Assembly (NCBI GenBank): GCA_910585665.1
Contig: CAJUFI010000023.1
Span: 1 to 60,256 of the forward strand
Direction of reading: 5' to 3'
Origin: an uncultured Acetatifactor sp.
GTDB taxonomy: Bacteria; Bacillota; Clostridia; Lachnospirales; Lachnospiraceae
DNA: 60,256 bases
The notes under the pieces are model-generated. The model ran no database searches. It had not been told where the DNA came from and saw nothing but the letters and a program-made list of their open reading frames with translations. A program made the position numbers and the translations under genes. This document shows, piece after piece, positions 30,531 through 40,165 of this stretch. The stretch's first letter is position 1. The number at the start of each line of letters is the position of its first letter.

Positions 30531-32243
30531 ATGGCAAATGTAGCGAGACTGGAGCATCCGAAGCCCCAGATGCAGCGGGCGGACTGGCAGAACCTGAACG
30601 GCGAATGGGATTTCGCCTTCGACTTCGGCCGCAGCGGCGTAGACCGGAGGTTTTATGAGAGAGACGGGCTGGACCGGAAGATTCAGGTCCCCTTCTGCCC
30701 GGAGAGCGAACTGAGCGGTATCGGGTACAAGGATTTCATCCCGGCAGTGTGGTACCAGAAAAAGGTGGAACTGACCGCCGGGCAGTTAAAGGGAATCGTG
30801 CGCCTGCACTTCGGCGCGGTGGATTACGAGTGCCATCTCTGGGTAAACGGGCAGAAGGCCGGGAGCCACAAGGGCGGATATGTCTCTTTCTCCTTTGACA
30901 TCACCCAATATGCCAGAGAGGGGGAGAACGTGCTGACCCTGTATGTGGCGGACGACAACCGCAGCGGCGCGCAGTGCAAGGGAAAACAGTGCGGCAACTA
31001 CTACTCCGGCGGCTGCGATTACACCCGGACCACGGGAATCTGGCAGACCGTATGGCTGGAGTTCCTCCCCAAGGCCCATATCGAAAAGGTGTTTTATTAT
31101 CCCAACATCGCGGAGGGCTTCCTGACCATCCACGCAGTGACCCAGGGAACGGGAACTCTGTGCGCCGAAGCCCTTTATGAAGGCAAAGTCTGCGGCAAGG
31201 CACAGGTACAGGCTGTGGCGGGGAACGCTGTCCTGAAACTGCCGCTGTCCGAGCTGCACCTCTGGGAAGCGGGCGCCGGAAGGCTGTATGACCTGAAGCT
31301 TTCCTTCGAGGAAGACAGGGTGGACAGCTATTTCGGCATGCGGGAAATCCGGCTGGACGGGGAGCGCTTCCTGATCAACGGCAAGTCCGTGTTCCAGCGG
31401 CTGGTGCTGGACCAGGGCTTCTATCCGGACGGCATCTATACGGCTCCCACCGATGAGGCGCTGCAGCAGGACATCCGGCTCTCCATGGACGCCGGCTTCA
31501 ACGGGGCAAGGCTCCATCAGAAGATTTTTGAGGAAAGATTCCTGTATCACTGTGACAGAATGGGATATATCGTATGGGGCGAACAGGGCAACTGGGGAAT
31601 CGACTACAGCCGTCCGGACGGCGTCAAGAACTTTCTGCCTGAATGGATGGAGGCGCTGAACCGGGACTTCAACCACCCTGCCATCGTAGGTTGGTGCCCC
31701 TTCAACGAGACTTGGTCCAATCCCAGCCAACAGCACGACGATCTGCTGGCGATCGTCTATCAGATGACCAAGCTCTTCGACACCACCAGGCCCTGTATCG
31801 ACACCAGCGGCAATTTCCATGTGGCCACGGACATCTATGACATGCACGACTACGAGCAGGATCCGACAGCCTTTGCCGCCACCTATGAGGAATTTGCCAA
31901 AGGCGGTCTCCTGAAGGACCGTTTTTCGCCCAGGCAGAACCCCATTCCCGGCATTCCGGTGTTCATCAGCGAGTACGGCGGCATCAAATGGGATGTGGAG
32001 GGAACCCTGGAGAGCAGCTGGGGCTACGGGGACGGCCCGAAGACGGAAGAAGAATACATCGCGCGGTACAAGGGCCTGACGGATGCCCTGTTGGACAATC
32101 CCCACATGTTCGGCTTCTGCTATACCCAGCTTTACGATGTGGAGCAGGAAGTCAACGGCCTGTATACCTATCACCGGAAACCTAAGATGGATATCTCGAT
32201 TTTCCGGGAAATCAACAGCCGGAAAGCGGCTATCGAAGATTAG
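30531..32243 (+). CDS. Glycoside hydrolase family 2 enzyme
   Basis: 570 residues. Family 2 order: jelly-roll sugar-binding domain (RADWQNLNGEWDFAFDFG, VPFCPESELSGIG, WVNGQKAGSHKGGY), an immunoglobulin-like domain (~180-260), then the TIM barrel starting GFYPDGIYTAPTDEALQQDI. The acid/base is Glu393 in PFNETW and the nucleophile is probably Glu481 in ISEYGG. No signal peptide, so it is intracellular. It could be a beta-galactosidase, glucuronidase or mannosidase type; at under 600 residues it is shorter than LacZ. AGGAGG precedes the ATG. Confidence 0.87.
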   Translation: MANVARLEHPKPQMQRADWQNLNGEWDFAFDFGRSGVDRRFYERDGLDRKIQVPFCPESELSGIGYKDFIPAVWYQKKVELTAGQLKGIVRLHFGAVDYECHLWVNGQKAGSHKGGYVSFSFDITQYAREGENVLTLYVADDNRSGAQCKGKQCGNYYSGGCDYTRTTGIWQTVWLEFLPKAHIEKVFYYPNIAEGFLTIHAVTQGTGTLCAEALYEGKVCGKAQVQAVAGNAVLKLPLSELHLWEAGAGRLYDLKLSFEEDRVDSYFGMREIRLDGERFLINGKSVFQRLVLDQGFYPDGIYTAPTDEALQQDIRLSMDAGFNGARLHQKIFEERFLYHCDRMGYIVWGEQGNWGIDYSRPDGVKNFLPEWMEALNRDFNHPAIVGWCPFNETWSNPSQQHDDLLAIVYQMTKLFDTTRPCIDTSGNFHVATDIYDMHDYEQDPTAFAATYEEFAKGGLLKDRFSPRQNPIPGIPVFISEYGGIKWDVEGTLESSWGYGDGPKTEEEYIARYKGLTDALLDNPHMFGFCYTQLYDVEQEVNGLYTYHRKPKMDISIFREINSRKAAIED

Positions 32244-32262
32244 CCGTCCCTGTCCGCCCTGT

Positions 32263-32898
32263 TCATCTCCGGGAATAGACACAGCCGCAGTAGTCCTGTC
32301 GGTACAGGCCATATTGAGCTGACAGCTCAATGGAGCGCTTATAGCCCTCTTTCTTCTTGAAGTCAGAGGGAAGCCATGAAATACCGTACTCTTCCGCCAG
32401 AGCCTGGCCGATTTCGTTCAGCTTTCCGGCATTTTTCAGCGGGCTGATGGTCAAGGTGGTGGTAAAATAGGTAAATCCGCCTTCCGCCCCGCGCTTCGCC
32501 GTCTCCCGCAGACGCAGGTCGAAGCAGCGAAAGCATCTCTCCCCGCCCTCCGGGCAGTCCTCCAGGCCTTTCGCCATCTGAAAGAAGCGCTGGGGCTCAT
32601 AGTCCCCCTCCACTACGGAGATGGGATACCCCTTCCCCTCCTGGTTATAGGCGGCAATCAGCCGTTTCTGCTCTGCCACCCGTTTCCGGTACTCTTCGGA
32701 CAGGGAGATATTGGGATTGAAATAGAACACTGTTATCCGAAAAAAGCTGCAGAGGTATTCCAGCACGTAGCTGCTGCAGGGCGCGCAGCAGCTGTGCAGG
32801 AACAGGGATGGTGCTTGTCCTCCCTCTGCGGCTGATTTGTCTGTCTTTAATCCGTTTATGATTTTTTCCAGTTCCTTTTGGTAATTTATCTGATTCAT
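32263..32898 (-). CDS. queH: Epoxyqueuosine reductase QueH
   Basis: The last step of queuosine synthesis, reduction of epoxyqueuosine in tRNA. 211 residues. QueH cysteine motifs are visible: LHSCCAPCSSYVLEYL (CC-x-x-C), CFRCFDLRL (C-x-x-C) and a terminal DYCGCVYS (C-x-C). FNPNISLSEEYRKR and the YFTTTLTISPLKN stretch complete the family. The start was set at MNQINYQKE. It converges on the GH2 gene with 19 bp between stops, and lies 54 nt after the spermidine synthase gene. Confidence 0.9.
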   Translation of the reverse strand: MNQINYQKELEKIINGLKTDKSAAEGGQAPSLFLHSCCAPCSSYVLEYLCSFFRITVFYFNPNISLSEEYRKRVAEQKRLIAAYNQEGKGYPISVVEGDYEPQRFFQMAKGLEDCPEGGERCFRCFDLRLRETAKRGAEGGFTYFTTTLTISPLKNAGKLNEIGQALAEEYGISWLPSDFKKKEGYKRSIELSAQYGLYRQDYCGCVYSRR

Positions 32899-32951
32899 CT
32901 CTGCTACCTGACCTGTCTGCGGCTTCCCGGCTCTGCCCGGAGGCCGCCTTT

Positions 32952-34715
32952 TCAAAAGACTTCCAGCAGCCCCTTCAGGCCTCTCTCCTCATATATCCGC
33001 TTATAATACGCCACCTCGTCCCCGATCAGGTCGTCGATTACCTGCATGCCCAGCAGTTCCACCGGGGCCTTGTCGTCCGTCAGGAGGTATTCCCCGGGCA
33101 CATAGCGCTCCAGCGAGGCCGCCGTCCGCTCCATCATGGCATACAGCGCCCCGTCCTCCAGGGCCTGGCGCTTCGCATCAAAGTTCTTCTGCATGGCCCC
33201 ATTGTCCGAGGCGAAGAGCTCCCGGTTGGTGGAGCCTGCCACGTCCACTGTGTAGACATCGCGGAACACGAAGGAAATGGTATCCGCCAGGTACTGGTTG
33301 ATATTGCCCTCCTCCCTGCCGCGCATGTTCATGTTGACGACCATGACCCCGTCTTCCGCCAGGTGCGCTTTCACAAGCATGAAAAATTCCACCGAGGACA
33401 TCTGAAAGGGAATGGTGATGTCCTGGTAAGCGTCCACCATGATCACATCGTACTTCTCGTCCACCGCATTCAGGAATGCCCTGCCGTCATAGGTGGTCAC
33501 CGGCACGTCCTCCGGCAGATGGAAGTATTCCCTGGCCAGCGCCGTGATTTTTTCATCAATCTCCACGCCCTCGATATCCATATCGCCGTAGTATTTCCTG
33601 CACTGGGCGGCATAGGTGCCGGTCCCCATGCCAAGTATCAGCACCTTACAGTCCTCCGGGGCCTTCTCTGTCACCATCAGCGGGGCGGCCATGGCATAAT
33701 CATAATACATGCCCGTAAGCCCCTGTTCCTTCATATAGATGGACTGGACGCCAAAGAGCACATTGGTGGATAATATGACACTTCTGTCATTTTCTTTCAC
33801 CTGCAGGTAATTGTAGACCGACTCTCCCTCGTAGGCCAGATTGCCCTCCCAGAAAGCGAAGCTGTCGGAATATCCCAGGACGCAGCAGAGCAGATAGCAC
33901 AGAACCGCCATGAGGGCTTTTCCTGTCCCGGGAATCTTTTTTCTGTTCCGGCTGCTCCGGTTCCTGCCGGTGGCTTCGCCGCCTTCGCTGCCAGCGTTCT
34001 CACCGCTTTCTATATGGACATTATCCGTCCTTTTTCCATGCCCCTCGGCACCGCCCTTGTCTGCGGCCTTGCTTCCCCCTGCCTTCCTGGCGCTGAGGAA
34101 ATAGAGCAGCGCCAGCACCAGCAGTATCCCCGCGAAAATCAGGAACGTGATGGAGGTCCCCACGGAGGGAATGGTCACGAAGGTGGGCACAAAGGTTCCG
34201 ATGATGCTGCCGATGGTATTGAAGGCCCCCAGCGTCCCCACCACTTTCCCGCTCTCCTCCAGATTCCCCACGGAATACTTGGCCAGGGAGGGCGTCACCG
34301 TCCCCAGCAGAAACAGCGGGAAGACGAAGATGACCATGCAGGCCGCGAAGGCCGCGATGATGAGGAAATTGCTGCTGACGGAAAAAATCAGGAGGGCCGA
34401 GATGCCGACGATGATGTACTTCCCCACCGCCGGAATCGCCGCAATCCACACCGCCGCTATCAGAATCCTGGTGTAGAGCCTGCCCGGATCCGGATCCCTG
34501 TCCGCGCTGCGCCCGCCGTAGATATTCCCCAGAGCCATGGCGATCATGATGGTGCCGATGATGATCGTCCACACAATCTGGGAAGAGCTGAAGTAGGGCG
34601 CAAGCAGCCTGCTGGCCCCCAGCTCCACCGCCATCACGGACATGCCCGCGAAGAACTCGGTCAGGTACAGAAATATTTTGTTTTCCAGTATCTTAGGTGT
34701 ATTGGCCATGTTCAT
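32952..34715 (-). CDS. Fused membrane protein/spermidine synthase-like methyltransferase fold
   Basis: 587 residues. The first ~205 residues are MFS-like membrane helices (LTEFFAGMSVMAVELGASRL, then LLAPYFSSSQIVWTIIIGTI; SVGTSITFLIFAGILLVLAL), then a Gly/Glu/Arg-rich linker (~205-278), one more helix, and a polyamine synthase domain (~300-580) with ILGMGTGTYAAQCRKYYG, GVEIDEKI, DGRAFLNAVDEKYDVIMVDA. The spermidine synthase Asp triad is partly visible (VDAYQD). Whether it makes polyamines or a related amine is unknown; no decarboxylase gene is near. A half palindromic repeat ends 15 nt before the ATG. Confidence 0.85.
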   Translation of the reverse strand: MNMANTPKILENKIFLYLTEFFAGMSVMAVELGASRLLAPYFSSSQIVWTIIIGTIMIAMALGNIYGGRSADRDPDPGRLYTRILIAAVWIAAIPAVGKYIIVGISALLIFSVSSNFLIIAAFAACMVIFVFPLFLLGTVTPSLAKYSVGNLEESGKVVGTLGAFNTIGSIIGTFVPTFVTIPSVGTSITFLIFAGILLVLALLYFLSARKAGGSKAADKGGAEGHGKRTDNVHIESGENAGSEGGEATGRNRSSRNRKKIPGTGKALMAVLCYLLCCVLGYSDSFAFWEGNLAYEGESVYNYLQVKENDRSVILSTNVLFGVQSIYMKEQGLTGMYYDYAMAAPLMVTEKAPEDCKVLILGMGTGTYAAQCRKYYGDMDIEGVEIDEKITALAREYFHLPEDVPVTTYDGRAFLNAVDEKYDVIMVDAYQDITIPFQMSSVEFFMLVKAHLAEDGVMVVNMNMRGREEGNINQYLADTISFVFRDVYTVDVAGSTNRELFASDNGAMQKNFDAKRQALEDGALYAMMERTAASLERYVPGEYLLTDDKAPVELLGMQVIDDLIGDEVAYYKRIYEERGLKGLLEVF

Positions 34716-34730
34716 ATCTCATTCTCCCTT

Positions 34731-34754
34731 GAACTGTCGAAAATAACTGCTGCG
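34731..34754 (-). repeat. Half copy of the palindromic repeat before the spermidine synthase gene
   Basis: Plus strand GAACTGTCGAAAATAACTGC matches the start-proximal end of copies A and B. The opposite arm cannot be recognised in 34755-34892, so the copy is decayed or truncated. Confidence 0.6.
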
Positions 34755-34892
34755 ATTTCCCTTGATTACAGGGTTCGCGAAGCGGTTCCTCAGCAACAAT
34801 GAAACGAAATGGGACTTGGTCAAATTCTGTCCGGAGGGCTCCGGCTCCCGGCTCCCTCAACGGCAATGCGTCCCCTGACCGCCCGAAAAGTT

Positions 34893-37800
34893 TTACAGCT
34901 GCGCCACGTCCACCAGCGTCATATCCTTCCCGGCGTTCTCCAGGCTGGTCAGCAGCGCCCTGGCGGTATCCAGCGACGTGATGCAGTTGACGCCTGTCTC
35001 GATAGCCGTCCGGCGAATCAGGAAGCCGTCCCGGGACTTGTCCCGCCCCTGGGTGGGCGTGTCGATGACAAGGTCGATGCGGTGCCCCAGGATCAGATCC
35101 ATCACCGTAGGCGACTCCTGGGATATCTTGTTCACCTTCCTGGCCTTCACCCCGGCCTCGTTCAGGGCGGCCGCCGTGCTCCTGGTGGCGTAAATGGTAT
35201 ATCCCAGCTTCTCGAAGCGCCGGCCGATTCCGATGGCCTCGCCCTTGTCCGCATCCTTCACGGTGATGATCAGGTTCCTGTGCCTGGGCAAGTTCACCCC
35301 GGCTCCCAGGAACGCCTTGTACAGCGCCTCGTGGAACTCCTTCGCTATCCCCAGGCACTCTCCTGTGGACTTCATCTCCGGCCCCAGGCTGATCTCCGCC
35401 CCTCTGATCTTCTCAAAGGAGAACACCGGCATCTTGATGGCATAGTAAGCCGCCTCGGGCTGTAGGCCGGGCTCATACCCCAGCTCCCGGATGGTCTTGC
35501 CCAATATGACCTCCGTGGCCAGATCCACAATGGGAATGCCGGTGACCTTGCTGATATAGGGAACCGTGCGGGAAGAGCGGGGGTTCACCTCGATGACGTA
35601 AACGTCTTCCTCTATGGCGATGAACTGGATGTTGATCAGCCCTTTTACATGGAGCGCCTTGGCCAGCCGCCTGGTGTACTCCGCTATCTTATCCTTTACC
35701 AGCTTTCCGATGGTATGGGCGGGATAGACCGAGATGCTGTCCCCGGAATGGACGCCTGTCCGTTCAATATGTTCCATGATTCCGGGTATCAGGATGTCCG
35801 TGCCATCGCACACGGCATCCACCTCGATTTCCTTGCCCTCCAGATATTTGTCCACCAAAATGGGGTGATCCTGGGCAATCCGGTTGATGATCGCCATGAA
35901 TTCCTCGATTTCCTCGTCGGAGATGGCAATCTGCATCCCCTGGCCTCCCAGCACATAGGAAGGCCGCACCAGCACGGGATACCCCAGACGGTTGGCCACC
36001 GCCTTGGCCTCCTCGGCTGTGTACACCGTGCCGCCCGCCGCACGGGGAATCCCTGTCTCCTCCAGGATTCTGTCGAACAGTTCCCTGTCCTCCGCGGCGT
36101 CCACGTCCTCCGCCCTGGTGCCCAGGATGGGCACGCCCATCTTCATCAGGCTCTCTGTGAGCTTGATGGCTGTCTGGCCGCCGAACTGCACCACCGCCCC
36201 GTCGGGCTTCTCAATGTCCACGATTGCCCCCACGTCCTCCGGGGTCAGGGGCTCGAAATAGAGCTTGTCCGCAATGTCGAAATCCGTGCTCACCGTCTCC
36301 GGGTTGTTGTTGATGATGATGGTCTCATAGCCTGCCCGGGAGAAGGCCCAGGTGGCGTGGACGGAGCAATAGTCGAACTCGATGCCCTGGCCGATGCGGA
36401 TGGGGCCGGAGCCCAGGACGAGAACTTTCCGGCGTCTTCCTTCTGCGTTTTCCCGGAAAAGGCTGCCTGCTTCCGAATCGCGCCTTCCTTCTGCTTCGGG
36501 ACCTTTTGTTGCGCTATTTTCCGCCCGGCCGCCGCTCTCTTCGGTGCCGCTAATACAGGCATGATTGGACGTAACACTTTCCAAAGCTGAGATTCCGCTC
36601 CCGCAGGCTTCGCACTCTCCGCCGTAGACGGAATAGTAATAGGGCGTGGACGCTTCGAACTCTGCCGCGCAGGTGTCCACCATCTTGTAGACGGCACGGA
36701 TTCCGTTGGCATGGCGCATGGCTTTGATTTCGCTTTCGCTCCTGTCGGTCAGCCTTGCTATCACATTGTCAGGGAATTCGATGCGCTTGGCCTCTTTCAG
36801 CAGCTCCGGAGTCAGCTCCTTCGTCCGAAGGGCTTCCTCCATCTCCACTAAGATGGCTATTTTGTCAATGAACCATACATCAATCGACGTAATGTCATGA
36901 ATCTCTTCGTAGCTGATTCCCTTTCGGATGGCCTCCGCTATCATCCAGATCCTCCGGTCATCCACCACTTTCAGTCTGGCTTTCAGCTCTTCCGCGGAAA
37001 GCTCGCTGAAATCGTAGCTGAGCATGCAGTCCACATGCTGCTCCAGGGAGCGGATGGCTTTCATCAGCGCGCCCTCGAAGTTGTCGCAGATGCTCATGAC
37101 TTCGCCGGTGGCCTTCATCTGGGTGGTGAGAGTGCGTTTTGCCGTGATGAATTTATCGAAAGGAAGTCTGGGAATCTTCACCACGCAGTAGTCCAGGGCG
37201 GGCTCGAAGCTGGCGTAGGTCTTCCGGGTGATGGCGTTCTTGATTTCATCCAGGGTATAGCCCAGCGCGATCTTCGCCGCCACTTTGGCAATCGGGTACC
37301 CCGTGGCCTTGGAGGCCAGAGCGGAGGAACGGCTCACTCTGGGGTTCACCTCGATGACGCAGTATTCGAAGCTGGTGGGATGGAGGGCGAACTGCACATT
37401 GCAGCCTCCGGTGATTTCCAGCTCATTGATGATGTTCAGCGCGGAGGTGCGCAGCATCTGGTACTCCTTGTCGCTCAATGTCTGGGAAGGTGCCACCACG
37501 ATGCTGTCCCCGGTGTGCACGCCCACAGGGTCGATGTTCTCCATGTTGCAGACCGTGATGCAGTTGCCCGCGCTGTCCCGCATGACCTCGTACTCGATTT
37601 CCTTCCAGCCCGCGATGCAGCGCTCCACCAGCACCTGGCCCACCCGGGAAAGCCGCAGGCCGTTCTCCAGGATTTCCTCCAGCTGCAGCTGGTTGTAGGC
37701 GATGCCCCCGCCGGAACCGCCCAGGGTGTAGGCGGGCCGCAGCACCACCGGATAGCCGATGGACTCCGTGAACTCGATGCCCTCCTCCACGGTCTCTACC

Positions 37801-38243
37801 ACCTTGGAGGCCGCACAGGGCTCCCCGATGCGCTCCATCAGATCCTTGAACTCCTGACGTCCCTCCGCATTGCGGATGGTGGCAGCGGTGGTGCCCAGAA
37901 GGGTCACGCCGTGGGATGCCAGAAAACCGGATTCCTCCAGTTCCATCCCCAGGTTCAGCCCCGCCTGGCCCCCCAGGGTTGGCAGGATGCTGTCAGGCTT
38001 CTCTTTTTCGATGATCTGCTCCAGGGCTTTTACCGTCAGGGGCTCGATGTAGACCTTGTCCGCGATGTCCCTGTCCGTCATGATGGTGGCGGGGTTGGAG
38101 TTCACCAGGATGACCTCCACGCCCTCCTCCTTCAGGGAGCGGCAGGCCTGGGTGCCCGCGTAGTCGAATTCCGCCGCCTGGCCGATGACGATAGGGCCGG
38201 AGCCGATTACCATGACTCTTTTTACATTCGGATTCTTAGGCAT
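34893..38243 (-). CDS. carB: Carbamoyl-phosphate synthase large subunit
   Basis: 1116 residues. Two ATP-grasp halves: half 1 starts KRVMVIGSGPIVIGQAAEFD and half 2 KVLVLGSGPIRIGQGIEFDY; then an MGS-like allosteric domain at the end (NLIITVKDADKGEAIGIGRR). It makes carbamoyl phosphate from ammonia, bicarbonate and 2 ATP for pyrimidines and arginine. Between the halves, residues ~548-604 are an insertion (SGTEESGGRAENSATK, then PEAEGRRDSEAGSLF) where relatives have only a few residues, which explains the extra length over the ~1070 usual. It overlaps carA by 8 nt. Confidence 0.97.
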   Translation of the reverse strand: MPKNPNVKRVMVIGSGPIVIGQAAEFDYAGTQACRSLKEEGVEVILVNSNPATIMTDRDIADKVYIEPLTVKALEQIIEKEKPDSILPTLGGQAGLNLGMELEESGFLASHGVTLLGTTAATIRNAEGRQEFKDLMERIGEPCAASKVVETVEEGIEFTESIGYPVVLRPAYTLGGSGGGIAYNQLQLEEILENGLRLSRVGQVLVERCIAGWKEIEYEVMRDSAGNCITVCNMENIDPVGVHTGDSIVVAPSQTLSDKEYQMLRTSALNIINELEITGGCNVQFALHPTSFEYCVIEVNPRVSRSSALASKATGYPIAKVAAKIALGYTLDEIKNAITRKTYASFEPALDYCVVKIPRLPFDKFITAKRTLTTQMKATGEVMSICDNFEGALMKAIRSLEQHVDCMLSYDFSELSAEELKARLKVVDDRRIWMIAEAIRKGISYEEIHDITSIDVWFIDKIAILVEMEEALRTKELTPELLKEAKRIEFPDNVIARLTDRSESEIKAMRHANGIRAVYKMVDTCAAEFEASTPYYYSVYGGECEACGSGISALESVTSNHACISGTEESGGRAENSATKGPEAEGRRDSEAGSLFRENAEGRRRKVLVLGSGPIRIGQGIEFDYCSVHATWAFSRAGYETIIINNNPETVSTDFDIADKLYFEPLTPEDVGAIVDIEKPDGAVVQFGGQTAIKLTESLMKMGVPILGTRAEDVDAAEDRELFDRILEETGIPRAAGGTVYTAEEAKAVANRLGYPVLVRPSYVLGGQGMQIAISDEEIEEFMAIINRIAQDHPILVDKYLEGKEIEVDAVCDGTDILIPGIMEHIERTGVHSGDSISVYPAHTIGKLVKDKIAEYTRRLAKALHVKGLINIQFIAIEEDVYVIEVNPRSSRTVPYISKVTGIPIVDLATEVILGKTIRELGYEPGLQPEAAYYAIKMPVFSFEKIRGAEISLGPEMKSTGECLGIAKEFHEALYKAFLGAGVNLPRHRNLIITVKDADKGEAIGIGRRFEKLGYTIYATRSTAAALNEAGVKARKVNKISQESPTVMDLILGHRIDLVIDTPTQGRDKSRDGFLIRRTAIETGVNCITSLDTARALLTSLENAGKDMTLVDVAQL

Positions 38244-39612
38244 GGGACGCGCCCCCTTTCTCAGATGTTATTTCTTTTCTGTCGTCAGAATCTCTATTGT
38301 TTATCGGATTTATTTGTTTGTTTTTTCGTTCCTCCGCACTTCCTCCCGGGCCTGGCTCCATGCTCTGCTGCATCACCTGATCCTCCTCCGCTTCGCTCCG
38401 TCGTATCACAAAATGATCCTCCTCCGCTTCGCTCCGTCGTATCATTTGGATGAATCGGTCAAAGAGGTATCTGGAATCCTGGGGCCCCGGGCAGGCCTCC
38501 GGATGGTACTGTACTGTGAAGATATTCTTGCCTGTGTACGCAAGCCCCTCGTTGGTGCCGTCGTTCACGTTGATGAAAGCCGGAACCGCCACCCTGGGGT
38601 CAAGCTTGTCCATATCCACCACATAGCCGTGATTCTGTGAAGAAATATACACTCTGCCGGTAGCCAGGTCCTTCACCGGGTGGTTCCCGCCTCTGTGGCC
38701 GTATTTCATCTTATAAGTATCCGCCCCTGTGGCCAGGGCCATCAGCTGATGCCCCAGGCAGATGGCAAATATGGGAATCTCCGTGTCGTAAAGCTTCCTG
38801 ATCTCCCTGATGATGGAAGTACATTCCTTCGGATCCCCGGGCCCGTTGCTCAGCATGATGCCGTCAGGATTCGACGCGATGATCTCTTCCGCGGAAGTGA
38901 AAGCCGGATAGACCGTCACCTCGCAGCCCCTCTCCGCCAGGGAGCGGGCGATATTGGCCTTTGCCCCGAAATCCAGCAGCGCCACCCTCAGGCCAGCGCC
39001 GTTCAGCTCCTTCACCAGCGAAGGCTTGCGCTCCCTGATTCTTCTGATATAAGCCACTCTGTCAAACCGGACAGTGCCGGACAGCGGCCCGTTCTCTTCC
39101 AGCGACAAAGTCGGCTTCACCACGTACTTCTCCCGGCAGGTCACCTTCTCCACCACCTTGCCCGTGGTGTATGCCTTCAGCCTGGGGAGCAGCGTCTCAA
39201 AATCGTAGTTTTCGTCCGTAGTGATCATGCCGTTCATGGTGCCCTTCTCCCGCAGAATCTTGGTCAGGGCCCTGGTATCGATTCCGGCAATGCCGGGTAC
39301 ATCATTTTCTTCGAGGAATTGCTGGAGACCTAAATCGGAGCGGAAATTGCTGGAGACGCGGGACAGCTCCCGCACGATAAAGCCATCGGGCCATGGTTTG
39401 AAAGATTCCATGTCTTCCTTGCAGATACCGTAGTTGCCAATCAGAGGATAGGTCATGCACACCGCCTGCCCCGCATAGGACGGGTCGGTCAATACTTCAA
39501 GATAGCCTGCCATGGACGTGTTGAATACAATCTCGCTGATTATTTCCTTATGGGCACCGATGTGGACTCCCTCGAATACAGTGCCGTCTTCCAAAATCAA
39601 GAATGCTTTCAT
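38236..39612 (-). CDS. carA: Carbamoyl-phosphate synthase small (glutaminase) subunit
   Basis: 458 residues. The N-terminal domain starts MKAFLILEDGTVFEGVHIGA; the class I glutamine amidotransferase domain has the nucleophile Cys in FAICLGHQLMA and the His/Glu pair in VQYHPEACPGP. The normal end is near LFDRFIQMI; here about 65 more residues follow, including a duplicated block IRRSEAEED encoded by a perfect 31-bp direct repeat. AAGGGG precedes the ATG. The palindromic repeat copy B lies 20 bp upstream, and the promoter is 39835-39863. Confidence 0.97.
   Translation of the reverse strand: MKAFLILEDGTVFEGVHIGAHKEIISEIVFNTSMAGYLEVLTDPSYAGQAVCMTYPLIGNYGICKEDMESFKPWPDGFIVRELSRVSSNFRSDLGLQQFLEENDVPGIAGIDTRALTKILREKGTMNGMITTDENYDFETLLPRLKAYTTGKVVEKVTCREKYVVKPTLSLEENGPLSGTVRFDRVAYIRRIRERKPSLVKELNGAGLRVALLDFGAKANIARSLAERGCEVTVYPAFTSAEEIIASNPDGIMLSNGPGDPKECTSIIREIRKLYDTEIPIFAICLGHQLMALATGADTYKMKYGHRGGNHPVKDLATGRVYISSQNHGYVVDMDKLDPRVAVPAFINVNDGTNEGLAYTGKNIFTVQYHPEACPGPQDSRYLFDRFIQMIRRSEAEEDHFVIRRSEAEEDQVMQQSMEPGPGGSAEERKNKQINPINNRDSDDRKEITSEKGGASHA
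38378..38444 (-). repeat. 31-bp perfect direct repeat in the 3' end of carA
   Basis: Units at 38378-38408 and 38414-38444 (offset 36 bp), containing TCCTCCTCCGCTTCGCTCCG. In frame they code the duplicated RRSEAEED block in the unusual CarA tail. Confidence 0.85.
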
Positions 39613-39632
39613 ATGTTGCCCCTTTCCCTCAT

Positions 39633-39732
39633 AGGAACTGTCGGAAAAAACGGATACAACCTGTTCCGGAAAAATCTCTGAAATACACTAGAAGCAGCTA
39701 TGAACCCGTATCAGTTATTTGTAGACAATTCC
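39633..39732 (-). mobile_element. MITE-like palindromic repeat, copy B (5' leader of carA)
   Basis: A 100-bp element with ends AGGAACTGTCGGAAAAAACG and CAGTTATTTGTAGACAATTC and a related centre (GAAATACACTAGAAGCAGCT). ATA flanks occur on both sides, possibly a duplicated target. Located 20 bp before the carA start, in the same orientation as copy A. Confidence 0.75.
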
Positions 39733-39834
39733 ATACTCCCGGGCACGGAGCCGACGGCCCAACTTCTGCGCCCCATGGCACCGGCCATCTCCCCGGAAAA
39801 GCCAACGCGCTCTCCCAGCCCGGACATTCGTTTC

Positions 39835-39863
39835 ATTATAGCACATAAAAAAAAGACGGGCAA
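39835..39863 (-). promoter_or_regulatory. Promoter of carAB
   Basis: Minus strand TTGCCC (39858-39863), a 17-bp spacer and TATAAT (39835-39840). The leader of ~215 nt contains palindromic repeat B; no PyrR-type attenuator was recognised. Confidence 0.6.
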
Positions 39864-39962
39864 TATAAAAACCCGCCTAAAATTTCCAGCCGGAATCTTC
39901 CGTTCCACTCCATTTCCCACAACAACCCGTCAGGAACTGCACCGAAACAGCAGACACCACCT

Positions 39963-40138
39963 CTGACAGGCTGCGCACAGATACGGCTCCTTCCGCCCAC
40001 CAAGCATGTCCCCACATTCCCGCCAGGCCGCGCACCAGGCGCGACTCCTTCCTCGCACCTGGCCATGCCCCAACATTCCCGCCAGGCCGCGCACCAGGCA
40101 CAATATGCGCCGCCCCGCCAGGCCGCACATCCCAGCCG
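39963..40138. repeat. 59-bp minisatellite downstream of recJ
   Basis: Three tandem units; the phrase CGCCAGGCCGCGCACCAGGC occurs at 40021-40040 and again exactly 59 bp on, with CATTCCCG before each. The first unit (39963-40020) is diverged. No protein can be assigned. Confidence 0.75.
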
Positions 40139-40165
40139 CCCCCGCCAAATCCCTGTCAGGCATCG

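Noticed and set aside
39963..40138. CRISPR array
   Set aside because: Repeats with no unique spacers of constant size and only three units; it is a minisatellite.
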